A stretch of 64,000 bases of DNA from an uncultured Bacteroidales bacterium (GTDB lineage Bacteria; Bacteroidota; Bacteroidia; Bacteroidales; WCHB1-69), in contig CAKUVI010000006.1 of the NCBI GenBank assembly GCA_934699095.1, positions 62,001 through 126,000 on the forward strand. Reading direction: 5' to 3'. Of this stretch, positions 42,345-51,246 are shown one piece after another. Numbering within the stretch: position 1 is the first letter of the stretch; each line of letters begins with the position of its first letter. A program made the position numbers and the translations under genes. Under the pieces are notes generated by a model. It made no database searches. It saw nothing but the letters and a program-made list of their open reading frames with translations, and was not told the DNA's origin.

Positions 42345-43448
42345 ATGGCACATAAGATATTGATAGCCACTGGTGGTGGCGACTGCCCTGGACTTAATGC
42401 AGTGATTCGCGGCATAGTCAAGAGGGCAAGTCTCGAAAAGGAAGAATGGAAAGTTTACGGATGTATTGAGTCTTTCAACGGAATCCTAAAGGATGATGTG
42501 GAGATAGTGGAACTTACGGAAAGCATGGTTTCCGGTCTTCATGTCAAGGGCGGAACAATCATAAAGACTACCAACAAGGGCGGCCCATTCCATTTCCCGG
42601 TGAGACAGCCGGACGGCTCTTGGGTTATGGAGGACAGGTCAATGCTCATGAAAAAACGTTTCGAGAACATGGGCTTCGATGCTATCGTAAATGTTGGCGG
42701 CGACGGTTCTCAAAGCATTTCCCTCAAGCTTCAGAATATGGGCATTCCGGTTGTAGGTGTGCCGAAAACCATCGACAACGACCTTTCGAGCACCGACTTC
42801 ACGTTCGGTTTCCAGACGGCCGTCCAGATTGCAACTGAGGCTTTCGACAAGTTGGTTACAACGGCAGAGAGTCACAACCGTGTCTTCATTATGGAAGTCA
42901 TGGGACGTGATGCCGGCTGGATTGCCCTGCACACGGCCCTTGCAGGCGGTGCCGATGTCTGCATCATCCCTGAAATACCGTACAACCCTGAAGTCATAGC
43001 ACGCAAGATCGAAACACGCTACAAGAACGGCATGGGATTCTGCAATATTGTGATTGCCGAGGGTGCCAAGCGCATCGGCGGAGACGTGACAGGACAGGCC
43101 CCTACAGCTGTCGGCGACCAACATATCAAATTGGGAGGCGTGGGCGACGTGCTTCGCCAGGAACTCATGGCCCTTGGCATTGAACACGATATCCGCGTCA
43201 CCGTTCTCGGTCACCTGCAACGCGGCGGCACGCCTGTGGCCTACGACCGTATCCTTGCAACCGAATTCGGTGTGAAAGCTTTTGAATTAGTCAAGGAGAA
43301 GAAATATGGGAACTTGGTGGTTTACAGACATCCGAATATTTCATACGTGCCGATAGAAGAGGCTATTAAAGAACCGCATTTGGTAAGTCCCGATGACTAT
43401 TTGGTAAAGGCCGCTAAGGGAATCGGAATGGTCTTTGGAGATGAATAA
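42345..43448 (+). CDS. pfkA: 6-Phosphofructokinase with mixed ATP/PPi determinants
   Basis: Pfk makes fructose 1,6-bisphosphate from fructose 6-phosphate. The 367-residue protein (from the ATG at 42345; an in-frame TTG lies six bases before) has GGDGS at 118-122 and catalytic Asp144 in PKTIDND. The residue equal to E. coli Gly104 is Gly121, as in ATP-users, but the residue equal to Gly124 is Lys141, as in PPi-users. MEVMGRDAGW and the fructose-phosphate site are intact. Donor preference therefore is not clear. A strong terminator follows. Confidence 0.93.
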   Translation: MAHKILIATGGGDCPGLNAVIRGIVKRASLEKEEWKVYGCIESFNGILKDDVEIVELTESMVSGLHVKGGTIIKTTNKGGPFHFPVRQPDGSWVMEDRSMLMKKRFENMGFDAIVNVGGDGSQSISLKLQNMGIPVVGVPKTIDNDLSSTDFTFGFQTAVQIATEAFDKLVTTAESHNRVFIMEVMGRDAGWIALHTALAGGADVCIIPEIPYNPEVIARKIETRYKNGMGFCNIVIAEGAKRIGGDVTGQAPTAVGDQHIKLGGVGDVLRQELMALGIEHDIRVTVLGHLQRGGTPVAYDRILATEFGVKAFELVKEKKYGNLVVYRHPNISYVPIEEAIKEPHLVSPDDYLVKAAKGIGMVFGDE

Positions 43449-43451
43449 TGA

Positions 43452-43479
43452 AAAAGCCCGCAAACGCGGGCTTTTTTTT
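43452..43479 (+). terminator. Terminator after pfkA
   Basis: AAAAGCCCGC (43452-43461) pairs with GCGGGCTTTT (43466-43475), four-base loop, then T-run. It touches the stop of the convergent PCMD gene. Confidence 0.9.
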
Positions 43480-44503
43480 ATCTTTCGGCTTGTAATTCTT
43501 CGTTGTTGTGGAACCTCACTGTGTAGGTCTGCTCCCCGTCATCGTGAACAACCGTCAAAGTAGCGGTGTGTCCATTTTCAACTGTAGGATTCTCGATTAC
43601 CACTTTTGCGTGCGGTGACTGCGGTTCAGCTGTTAGTTGTATGTCTGAGCTGTTGTTGCAGTATAGGTCATAAACAAGCACATCCGGGTTGAAGTTAGGG
43701 AGATTCTCGCCATCAATCTTGATGTATGAAAGCCGCTTGTTGTATATCATTTTGATGTCGTCAACCACTAATTTGTCGCCGTTGCTGCCGCCTTTGGTGA
43801 TCTTGTTGGTAGAGAATGAGGCGAGAATGTAAGAAGGTGTACGGGTGGTGGATTTAACGAGATTGTTCTGCTCGTCATAGTATTTGAAGGCGAATTTATA
43901 GCGGTGCCATTTCTTGTCATTGGGATCCTTGACTTCACAGAAAGCGTTGCCTATCTTACCTTTTTGGGCTGATGCTGAGTTGTGGACTGATATGTCGCGA
44001 TAAGCTGTGTTGGTGTGCAGGTGGAATTTGGCGATAGCAACGTTAGAGGGCTTTTTCATGTCAAATTTGAGCCAGAAATAAACAGAATCGGGACGTCCGG
44101 TGAACTTCATGGCTGCGTTGTGGCCCATTTTGTTGTCTTTGTCGGTGTAGTTGTAGTTCGCCTCGCTTTTGTTGTCGGGAGTGGCGAATAGCATCTGTCC
44201 GGTTGTGATCACCCCATTAACGAGGTTGCCGGCTATAGAGGTGGCGTAGAGTTCGCATCCGTAGCCGCTGTGACCGGTGACACGGTTGCTGTGGTTTTTA
44301 CGCATAGGGCCGCAACCCCAAGAATATACTCCTTTCAGTTGACAGTCGCCTTCGGCAAACGAGTGCCAGTATTTTGGTATTGCATTTCCGTTTTCAGTGG
44401 ATGTCCATTGTTCGAAATTACTGTTGGGCATCTGTGTCTGGGCAATGCTGAAACTTGCTAAAGTTACCGCAAGAAGTCCGAGAATAAGTTTTTTCTTGTT
44501 CAT
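43478..44503 (-). CDS. PCMD-domain secreted protein
   Basis: The 341-residue product has a signal peptide (cut near residue 22) and starts PNSNFEQWTSTENGNAIPKYW, the mark of the PCMD (putative carbohydrate metabolism) domain. This is a beta-sandwich found in Bacteroidetes surface proteins. The C-terminal 80 residues form a further beta domain with YIKIDGENLPNF and ATLTVVHDDGEQTYTVRF. Function is not established; carbohydrate binding is plausible. It is the last gene of a GT4-esterase-PCMD operon. Confidence 0.8.
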   Translation of the reverse strand: MNKKKLILGLLAVTLASFSIAQTQMPNSNFEQWTSTENGNAIPKYWHSFAEGDCQLKGVYSWGCGPMRKNHSNRVTGHSGYGCELYATSIAGNLVNGVITTGQMLFATPDNKSEANYNYTDKDNKMGHNAAMKFTGRPDSVYFWLKFDMKKPSNVAIAKFHLHTNTAYRDISVHNSASAQKGKIGNAFCEVKDPNDKKWHRYKFAFKYYDEQNNLVKSTTRTPSYILASFSTNKITKGGSNGDKLVVDDIKMIYNKRLSYIKIDGENLPNFNPDVLVYDLYCNNSSDIQLTAEPQSPHAKVVIENPTVENGHTATLTVVHDDGEQTYTVRFHNNEELQAER

Positions 44504-44536
44504 CTTTGTGAAAATTATTGTAGGACAACGTGATTT

Positions 44537-45673
44537 TTAAAATTTTATTGTCTGTACGAATTCCGAGAAATAGACACGCCAGTTGCGCCATGTGTGCCCG
44601 CCTATGGAGTTGTACATGGTGTACGGGATGTGTTTGCGTTGCATTTTTTTTCTGAAGATGTTGATCTGCAGGTGGAACAGGTCACCTACGCCGCCTCCGA
44701 TCCAATAGCGTGAGAAGAGGTCGTGCGGCAGCTGTTTTTTCTTCACCACTGGTGAGAAAAGGCCAACGTACCTGAATGTGCTGTCGTACATGTTTGCCAG
44801 GTTAGCCGCCTGCTTCGCCCCAGCCGACAGTCCGGCAGCTGCACGGCCGCCTTTGACAGGCGAGAAACGGTATTTTGAGCAGAGAAAGCTGTCAATGCCT
44901 TTGAATTCATACTCGAATTCTTTCTTGTTCCAAGAGGGGTAGAGCAGTATGTTCTTGACCAATCCAACATTCTCTTTTTGGGAGATGAGGCATTCCGGGT
45001 TTGCATCGGGCATCACCAGAATCATCGGTATGGCTCGTCCGTCGTCTATGAGATTGTCGAGTATCTGGGTTGCGCGACCGCGCTCGCTCCAGGCATTCTC
45101 ATTGCCATTCAGGCCATGGATGAGGTACAATACAGGATAAGTGCTTGTGGTGTCGTTGTAATATTGAGGAGGCGTGTAAACGAGCATGTTGCGGTTTTTG
45201 CCGCCCTTGGGGTTCTTGTACACTACGGTGTCCACCCTTCCTTTGAGGGAGTCAGTCACATAAAGGTTTGACTGAGGTGTGCCGGATATCACAAACATGC
45301 TCAGTTTCTCGGTCCTTACGCGTACGGAGTCCGGATTTGTGGGGTCAGGCATGTTGCGGCCGTCAACGTTGAACTGATAAGTGTAAACTTCAGGGCTGAG
45401 CGGTGGGGTGGTGTAGTGCCAGTTGCCGGTGGAGTCCTTGCTCATCTTCGCCTTATGGTAGTTTTCCCTCTTGATGGTTCTGGTCTCACGGCGCAGCCTG
45501 CAATCACATATCACCTTCACGCTGCGCGCCTTAGGATTGGCATAACAGAACGCTACAGACCCGTCTTCGTTTACAACTGTGGAGTCTGTGTGGTGCGTCT
45601 GTGCGTCTGTGGTAGTGAGTGTCAGGCAGAAAGTGATAAGTGCGATTAACCTATACCAATTTAGATTTTTCAT
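44537..45673 (-). CDS. Secreted esterase of the IroE/Fes type with N-terminal E-set domain
   Basis: The 378-residue product has a signal peptide, an N-terminal beta domain resembling the E-set/CBM48 module of enterochelin and feruloyl esterases, and an alpha/beta hydrolase domain. The nucleophile is the Ser in AGLSAGAKQA and the catalytic His is in GGHTWRNW near the end. YPVLYLIHGLNGNENAW provides the oxyanion region. I start at the ATG read from 45673; an upstream ATG at 45691 is within the preceding gene. Likely substrate is a carbohydrate ester such as acetyl or feruloyl. Confidence 0.85.
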   Translation of the reverse strand: MKNLNWYRLIALITFCLTLTTTDAQTHHTDSTVVNEDGSVAFCYANPKARSVKVICDCRLRRETRTIKRENYHKAKMSKDSTGNWHYTTPPLSPEVYTYQFNVDGRNMPDPTNPDSVRVRTEKLSMFVISGTPQSNLYVTDSLKGRVDTVVYKNPKGGKNRNMLVYTPPQYYNDTTSTYPVLYLIHGLNGNENAWSERGRATQILDNLIDDGRAIPMILVMPDANPECLISQKENVGLVKNILLYPSWNKKEFEYEFKGIDSFLCSKYRFSPVKGGRAAAGLSAGAKQAANLANMYDSTFRYVGLFSPVVKKKQLPHDLFSRYWIGGGVGDLFHLQINIFRKKMQRKHIPYTMYNSIGGHTWRNWRVYFSEFVQTIKF

Positions 45674-46835
45674 GATCCCTGATGGCTTCATTCAACATTT
45701 CCTCAAATTTTGTGATAGAATTGTCGATGCTGTATTTTTCGGCTGATTTCGAATACACAGCTTCCATTCTAAGGCGTTCTTCAGTGTTGTCAAGCCAGTA
45801 GTCGATTGCACGGGCGAGGTCTTTAGGGTCGCCTGCCTTGAAGAGGCTGCGCTCATCGAGGGCGAACTGGGTTGTCGCAGAGAGCTTGCTGTTGGCGATT
45901 ACCGGCACAAGACCGGTTGCAAAAGCCTCAATGCAGGAGATGGCCTCAGACTCCATGTCAGCAGCATGGACGTAAAGGTCGGCCTGAGACAGAAGCGTGA
46001 TCAGCTCGTCGCGTTTCACATATACGAATTGCGGTTCCAGCGGCAGTGACTTGCCCTGGCGCTCGTATCTCTCCAACATTGGTCCGCGGCCTGCGAATAT
46101 CAGTTGGATGCGGTCTGCATATTTCGAATATGGCACTGCATGGATGATGAGTTCCTGCTGCTTTTCGCGGGTCAGACGGCCCACCATCATGATGAGTATC
46201 TTGCCCTTGTATTGGTTGTAAGTCTCTGGACGTGTCTCTTGGATGTTGCGCTTGCCCGCTTCGATGAACTCCGACTGTATGCCGTTGCTGATGACGTGAA
46301 GCTTGGCCTTGTAGCCTCTCTCCTTGATGGTGTCGGCCATGAATTGGGAAGGACAGTGTACGTGTTGGAAGTTGTCGTACATGTGGCGGCGGAATAGGCC
46401 GTACAGCATGTTGGTGATCCAGGTCACTTTGTGCAAGCCGATGTTAGCGGTGAGGCTCTCAGGCTGCATGTGATAGGCACCGGTGCAGGGCTTACCTATC
46501 TGCATGGCATAGCGCTGGGCCACAATCTCCAGACGGAACGGAAGAAAACAGTGCACGATGTCTGCCCACTCAACTGCCTTGTGGATGGTCTTGAGAGTCT
46601 CCTTGCCATAGAACTTGGCGAAGTTGAAGTTGTGCTTGTTCATCAACGGCTGGAAAATCGGCATGTGGAAATAGCGTACGGAAAACAGGTTGACGTCTGT
46701 CTCCCCCGATTCGTTCGCCGCTAAAATCCGCACCTCGTGACCGCGCTTTCTCAATTCCTTGGCATAACGCTGCGCTGAAATGCTTGTGCCGTTGTTGTTT
46801 GTGTAATAGGTGTCAATAACAAATAATATCTTCAT
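45651..46835 (-). CDS. Family 4 glycosyltransferase
   Basis: The 394-residue cytoplasmic GT-B enzyme starts MKILFVIDTYYTNNNGTSIS. The C-terminal half contains the donor site near residue 300 (DMESEAISCIEAFATGLVPVIA, the EX7E-type motif of GT4). No TM segments. Similar proteins make glycolipids or link hexoses in surface polymers. It is the first gene of a three-gene reverse operon, overlapping the esterase start by 23 bases. It has a long leader of about 140 bases, of unknown purpose. Confidence 0.85.
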   Translation of the reverse strand: MKILFVIDTYYTNNNGTSISAQRYAKELRKRGHEVRILAANESGETDVNLFSVRYFHMPIFQPLMNKHNFNFAKFYGKETLKTIHKAVEWADIVHCFLPFRLEIVAQRYAMQIGKPCTGAYHMQPESLTANIGLHKVTWITNMLYGLFRRHMYDNFQHVHCPSQFMADTIKERGYKAKLHVISNGIQSEFIEAGKRNIQETRPETYNQYKGKILIMMVGRLTREKQQELIIHAVPYSKYADRIQLIFAGRGPMLERYERQGKSLPLEPQFVYVKRDELITLLSQADLYVHAADMESEAISCIEAFATGLVPVIANSKLSATTQFALDERSLFKAGDPKDLARAIDYWLDNTEERLRMEAVYSKSAEKYSIDNSITKFEEMLNEAIRDHEKSKLV

Positions 46836-46979
46836 CTCTTAATGTTTTTTCTACATATTGATGCTGAACTACGTATTAAAACTCTCGAAAAAAAGAAATA
46901 AATTCTTCTTTTCTTTGCATCTGTCAAGTGCGTTCAAGTAGTGTTAATTAGATAGTTAGCCATCCATAGATCAACCCTG

Positions 46980-46987
46980 CAAAAATA
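46980..46987 (-). promoter_or_regulatory. -7 box of the GT4/esterase/PCMD operon
   Basis: Reverse strand TATTTTTG preceded by AAAAAATG, about 145 bases before the ATG at 46835. The remaining 46836-46979 leader is AT-rich with no supported gene. Confidence 0.5.
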
Positions 46988-47074
46988 CATTTTTTTCTAT
47001 TATCTCTAAACACCTAATATCAAAACGTTCTTTTGACTTTCAAAAGTGCTGAGATAAAACATTGACTGAATTTA

Positions 47075-47086
47075 AATCGTACGTTT
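47075..47086. repeat. Variant of the AAACGTACGTTT palindrome
   Basis: AATCGTACGTTT differs by one base from the two exact copies and lies just upstream of the -7 box at 47113-47120, near the expected -33 region. Confidence 0.35.
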
Positions 47087-47112
47087 GAATCGGTCGGTAA
47101 TGATTATTATTG

Positions 47113-47120
47113 TAATTTTG
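47113..47120 (+). promoter_or_regulatory. -7 box of the WG-repeat/UvrA-like unit
   Basis: TAATTTTG matches TAnnTTTG, 19 bases before the ATG at 47139. Confidence 0.5.
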
Positions 47121-47138
47121 CAATAATGTTGAGTTTTA

Positions 47139-48686
47139 ATGTTTGATATGCTTAAACATCTGAGCAATAGTGTTTTATGTGTGATGTTTTTGAGTGTGCT
47201 GATCCTTGGTTTTACTATGGCAGATGCTCAAGACAACATACCGTATATAGAAACCGAAATCCAAGATGTGACACCATATCATATCCAGTACCGATTATTG
47301 CATAATGACGAATGCCATCATGTGTATATATACAAAGACCGAGGTGACGAAGTTGAGTTGATGTCAAAAATGTTCGGGCTGTCTTACGAGGATGTCGTGT
47401 TCCATTGGGGATGGCGTTTCGATTCTATATGGTCTCACTTTTGGACTGACTTAAAGCCAAGAAAAGAATACACCATTTGGTCTGTTCCGGCAGATTCATC
47501 AGACCGACTTTTCAATTTTGTCGGCACCTCTTTTATGACCGCTCCTATAGGTGGGCATGGTAAGTCTTCAATACAGGTGTACAGCAGTTTTATAACAGAC
47601 ACTGCTTCATATGTGGTGTGCGAGCCTAACGCTGAAACTTGTGGATATCATAATGGTATCGTATCTGCATCTTGGTACGAAAAACTCGGTCTTGACTCGT
47701 TATGCAGTATAATTAACAGATTTCCCGCGATCTACCAGACTGACAGGTGGGGACGCCTTCTGCTAAACCACGGTACGCGCTATTGCATGATTGCCTTCGG
47801 CCAAAATGCCGATGGAGTGCCAGGCGACACTACAGTGCACTGGTTCACAACGCCTGGAGATTTGCAGGTTAATGAACTTGACACCATACCTGTTATCTCA
47901 TATTGCTCTTCTGAAGACAATACATTAGACATACCGCAAGAATTTCTCAATCAATATATTGTCAGGATTAGCAAACCAGACAGATCGAAAATGCTACAGG
48001 AAGTTTTGCTTGGAGATGAGAATGTAATATTTGCCTCGCTTCCTGTTGGTGATTATTTTGTTGAGGTGATCAGGAAAGATGATGGAAAAATAATAAAGGA
48101 GATACGTATCTACAACAGAAAAAAGGAAGTTGTTGTTGAAACACACAAAGAAAACGAAGGCTTTACATGGACAAAACTTCGTCAGGACTACCTATACGCT
48201 GTCGGGGATTCTTCGGGAAAGGCCATAACACCGTTCGTGTTCACACGGTTAGACTATACAGATGGCTTTTTTAAGGGCAGAACCCATTCAGGAAAAAGAC
48301 TTTACGATGTAATTCTTACAAAACAAGGTGATTATTTGATAGGTCCCGACCGCGGCTATGACTACATTAATTACAATGGATTTGAAAATACTTTTTGGTT
48401 CTCGAAAAACAGGAAAATGGGTATTTGCGATTCACGTGGAAAGAATATAATCGCCCCGATTTATGACGATATTGTCAGTTGGGAACTCTACTATGAAGTG
48501 AATCAAAATGGTTTGAAAGGTTGTGTTGACAAAAGCGGGCGAGTGATATTTCAACCTCAATTTGATAGTTTTGAAAAGGACAAATATGGGTTCAAGGCGA
48601 TGAAAGGCGGGGTGGAGTATTATATAGATTCAAAAGGCAAAGTTTTAGGTACATCAGATCAAGAAACAGAACTAATAGAGGAATAG
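47139..48686 (+). CDS. Exported WG-repeat protein
   Basis: The 515-residue product has a signal peptide (hydrophobic core near 12-28, cut after Ala-Asp-Ala). An unrecognised middle part with few motifs is followed by about five WG/KWG-type repeats in the last 170 residues. Each has the form 'Gly-x-x-Asp-x-x-Gly-x-x-Ile/Val-x-Pro-x-Tyr/Phe-Asp' (for example GICDSRGKNIIAPIYDDI and GCVDKSGRVIFQPQFDSF). The repeats suggest a beta-propeller or beta-rod surface. The UvrA-like gene follows after two bases. The first 300 residues I cannot assign. Confidence 0.75.
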   Translation: MFDMLKHLSNSVLCVMFLSVLILGFTMADAQDNIPYIETEIQDVTPYHIQYRLLHNDECHHVYIYKDRGDEVELMSKMFGLSYEDVVFHWGWRFDSIWSHFWTDLKPRKEYTIWSVPADSSDRLFNFVGTSFMTAPIGGHGKSSIQVYSSFITDTASYVVCEPNAETCGYHNGIVSASWYEKLGLDSLCSIINRFPAIYQTDRWGRLLLNHGTRYCMIAFGQNADGVPGDTTVHWFTTPGDLQVNELDTIPVISYCSSEDNTLDIPQEFLNQYIVRISKPDRSKMLQEVLLGDENVIFASLPVGDYFVEVIRKDDGKIIKEIRIYNRKKEVVVETHKENEGFTWTKLRQDYLYAVGDSSGKAITPFVFTRLDYTDGFFKGRTHSGKRLYDVILTKQGDYLIGPDRGYDYINYNGFENTFWFSKNRKMGICDSRGKNIIAPIYDDIVSWELYYEVNQNGLKGCVDKSGRVIFQPQFDSFEKDKYGFKAMKGGVEYYIDSKGKVLGTSDQETELIEE

Positions 48687-48688
48687 TG

Positions 48689-51217
48689 ATGATAACAGAA
48701 GGAAATAAGGAAGGAGAACATTATAGTAAAGAACAAAAGCCGGACAGCATTCGAGTTCATGGAGCACGGGTGCACAATCTCAAAAACATAGATGTAAACG
48801 TCCCGTTGCACAAGATCGTGGCGGTTGCGGGTGTGTCAGGTTCTGGCAAGTCGTCGTTGGCATTGGGTGTGCTGTATGCCGAGGGGTCGCGCCGTTACCT
48901 GGAGTCGCTCTCTACTTACACCCGCCGCCGCATGACGCAGGCAGCAAAGGCGGATGTTGACGAGATATTGTATGTGCCGGCCGCTCTCGCGCTGCACCAG
49001 CGGCCGTCGGTGCCTGGCATCCGCTCCACTTTCGGCACCGGCACGGAGCTGCTCAACAGTCTGCGCCTGATGTACTCACGCTTGGCGGAGCACCGCTGTC
49101 CTAACGGGCATTATCTGCGTCCGTCGTTGGCTGTTGCGGCCGGTCAGGAGTCGGTGTGTCCGGAGTGTGGCGAACATTTCTACGCGCCGGGAGCCGAGGA
49201 ACTCGCCTTCAACAGTCAGGGTGCCTGCCGACATTGTGGCGGCACAGGCATGGTGCGCACCGTTGACATCGCAACCCTCGTGCCAGACCAGTCGCTCTCT
49301 ATCGACCAAGGCGCCGTGGCACCTTGGAACAGCCTCATGTGGTCGCTCATGACCGATGTGTGCCGCGCCATGGGTGTCCGCACCGATGTCCCTTTCTGCG
49401 AACTTACTGACAAAGAGAAGGATATTGTCTATAACGGACCTGCTGAGAAAAAACATATTCTCTACAAGTCGAAGAATTCGAATGTTTCTGGGGAGATGGA
49501 TTTCACGTACTATAATGCAGTATATACTGTGGAGAATGCATTGGCCAAGGTGAAAGATGAGAAAGGCATGAAGAGGGTTGAGAAGTTCCTCAGGGAGGAT
49601 GTCTGCCCGGAATGCCACGGCACACGTCTCTCGGAAGCGGCTCGGGCACCACGTCTGCGCTGCATCGGTCTTGACGAGGCCTGTACCATGACTCTGTCGC
49701 AGCTCTCTGAATGGGTTGACGGTGTGCCGGCTTCGCTCCCTGAAGAGATGCGCCCGATGGCCGAGAGCATCTGCGAGTCGTTCCGCACTGCCGCCGCCCG
49801 CCTCATGGACCTCGGGCTCGGATACCTTACCCTCGACCGCGCCGCCTCGACTCTCTCAACGGGCGAACGGCAACGTATGCAATTGGCACGCGCAGTGCGC
49901 AACCGCACAACAGGAGTACTCTATGTCCTTGACGAACCGTCCATTGGACTGCATCCATCTAACATCGTGGGCCTCAATGGCGTGATGCACGACCTCGTGG
50001 CCGACGGCAATACGGTGCTCTTGGTTGACCACGACACACAGATACTTCAAGAAGCCGATTGGATGATTGAACTCGGACCGGAAGCCGGTGCCAACGGAGG
50101 AAGAGTGATTGCTGAAGGTACTGTTGATGACATTGTCGCTAATCCTGAATCCCAAATAGGACCTTTCCTCAATAAAAATCAAGTTCACGGATGGAATGAG
50201 TCTGATGCCGACAGTCTGTTTGAATTCGGAAAGATTCATCTTTCAACAAAAATGATACATACCGTAAAGCCTTTGGAGGTGGATATTCCCAAAGGAAAAC
50301 TCACGGTTGTGACCGGCGTGTCGGGCTCCGGCAAGACCACAATGATATTGGAGAGCCTTGTGCCGGCATTAGAGGCGATGACAGCAAAGAAGCAGATGCC
50401 AGGACATGTAGCCGGAATATCAGCGGACGGCATTGAACATGTAAAACTCATCGATGCTTCGCCTATAGGCGTAAACGTGCGTTCCACGGTGGCTACATAC
50501 GCAAACGTACATGACGAACTGCGCAAGATATATGCCCGTTCAGCAGAAGCCAAAAAGCGCGGCTATAATGCTGGCGATTTCTCCTACAATACCGGAATCC
50601 TGCGCTGCCCCGTCTGCGACGGGACAGGGTCGATAAGCCTTGATGTACAGTTTTTGCCGGATGTTGATATCCCTTGTCCTGATTGCAGGGGCTCGCGCTA
50701 TTCGAAGGCGGCATATAGTGTGCACCACACGAACAAGTGCGATGAAACACGCTCGCTGCCCGAATTGATGGACATGGACGTGCGTTCTGCAATGGATTTC
50801 TGCAGGGATATGAAAAATGTTTACCCAAAACTTGAGGTCCTCAACAGTCTCGGGTTGGGCTATCTTACCCTCGGTGAAGAGACCCCAAGCCTGTCGGGCG
50901 GTGAAGCGCAACGCCTGAAGTTGGCCACTGAGATGGGCCGCCTCCAGCATGATTCGGTGTTTGTGTTCGACGAACCTACAATCGGACTCCACCCGTTGGA
51001 TGTACGTACACTGTTGCAAGTGTTTGACACTCTGATAAAAAACGGTGCCACAGTGGTGGTTATTGAACACGACCTTGACGTTATCCGAGCCGCTGACTAT
51101 ATCATTGATATGGGGCCTGGCGGCGGCGACGACGGCGGAAGAATCGTTGCCACCGGCACACCCTTGCAAGTGGCTCATAACAAAAACAGCATAACAGGTT
51201 CTTTCCTGCTATGCTGA
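48689..51217 (+). CDS. UvrA paralogue (UvrA2-type) ABC ATPase
   Basis: The 842-residue protein has two ABC modules with Walker A at 48-55 and a second GVSGSGKTTM. The signatures are LSTGERQRM and LSGGEAQRL, with Walker B segments VLDEPSIGLH and FDEPTIGLH. It has zinc-type Cys pairs (CPECGEHF, CRHCGGTG, CPECHGTR and CPVCDGTG). It is about 100 residues shorter than housekeeping UvrA and lacks a clear UvrB-binding domain, as in UvrA2 proteins linked to drug tolerance. I use the ATG at 48689, just after the WG gene stop; GTG at 48686 is alternative. Confidence 0.9.
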   Translation: MITEGNKEGEHYSKEQKPDSIRVHGARVHNLKNIDVNVPLHKIVAVAGVSGSGKSSLALGVLYAEGSRRYLESLSTYTRRRMTQAAKADVDEILYVPAALALHQRPSVPGIRSTFGTGTELLNSLRLMYSRLAEHRCPNGHYLRPSLAVAAGQESVCPECGEHFYAPGAEELAFNSQGACRHCGGTGMVRTVDIATLVPDQSLSIDQGAVAPWNSLMWSLMTDVCRAMGVRTDVPFCELTDKEKDIVYNGPAEKKHILYKSKNSNVSGEMDFTYYNAVYTVENALAKVKDEKGMKRVEKFLREDVCPECHGTRLSEAARAPRLRCIGLDEACTMTLSQLSEWVDGVPASLPEEMRPMAESICESFRTAAARLMDLGLGYLTLDRAASTLSTGERQRMQLARAVRNRTTGVLYVLDEPSIGLHPSNIVGLNGVMHDLVADGNTVLLVDHDTQILQEADWMIELGPEAGANGGRVIAEGTVDDIVANPESQIGPFLNKNQVHGWNESDADSLFEFGKIHLSTKMIHTVKPLEVDIPKGKLTVVTGVSGSGKTTMILESLVPALEAMTAKKQMPGHVAGISADGIEHVKLIDASPIGVNVRSTVATYANVHDELRKIYARSAEAKKRGYNAGDFSYNTGILRCPVCDGTGSISLDVQFLPDVDIPCPDCRGSRYSKAAYSVHHTNKCDETRSLPELMDMDVRSAMDFCRDMKNVYPKLEVLNSLGLGYLTLGEETPSLSGGEAQRLKLATEMGRLQHDSVFVFDEPTIGLHPLDVRTLLQVFDTLIKNGATVVVIEHDLDVIRAADYIIDMGPGGGDDGGRIVATGTPLQVAHNKNSITGSFLLC

Positions 51218-51246
51218 ATTTGTGTCTGACTTCTGGTACAGAAAGT

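Noticed and set aside
48686..48688. GTG at 48686 as start of the UvrA-like gene
   Set aside because: The following ATG at 48689 is more likely and places the start just after the preceding stop; both differ by a single residue.
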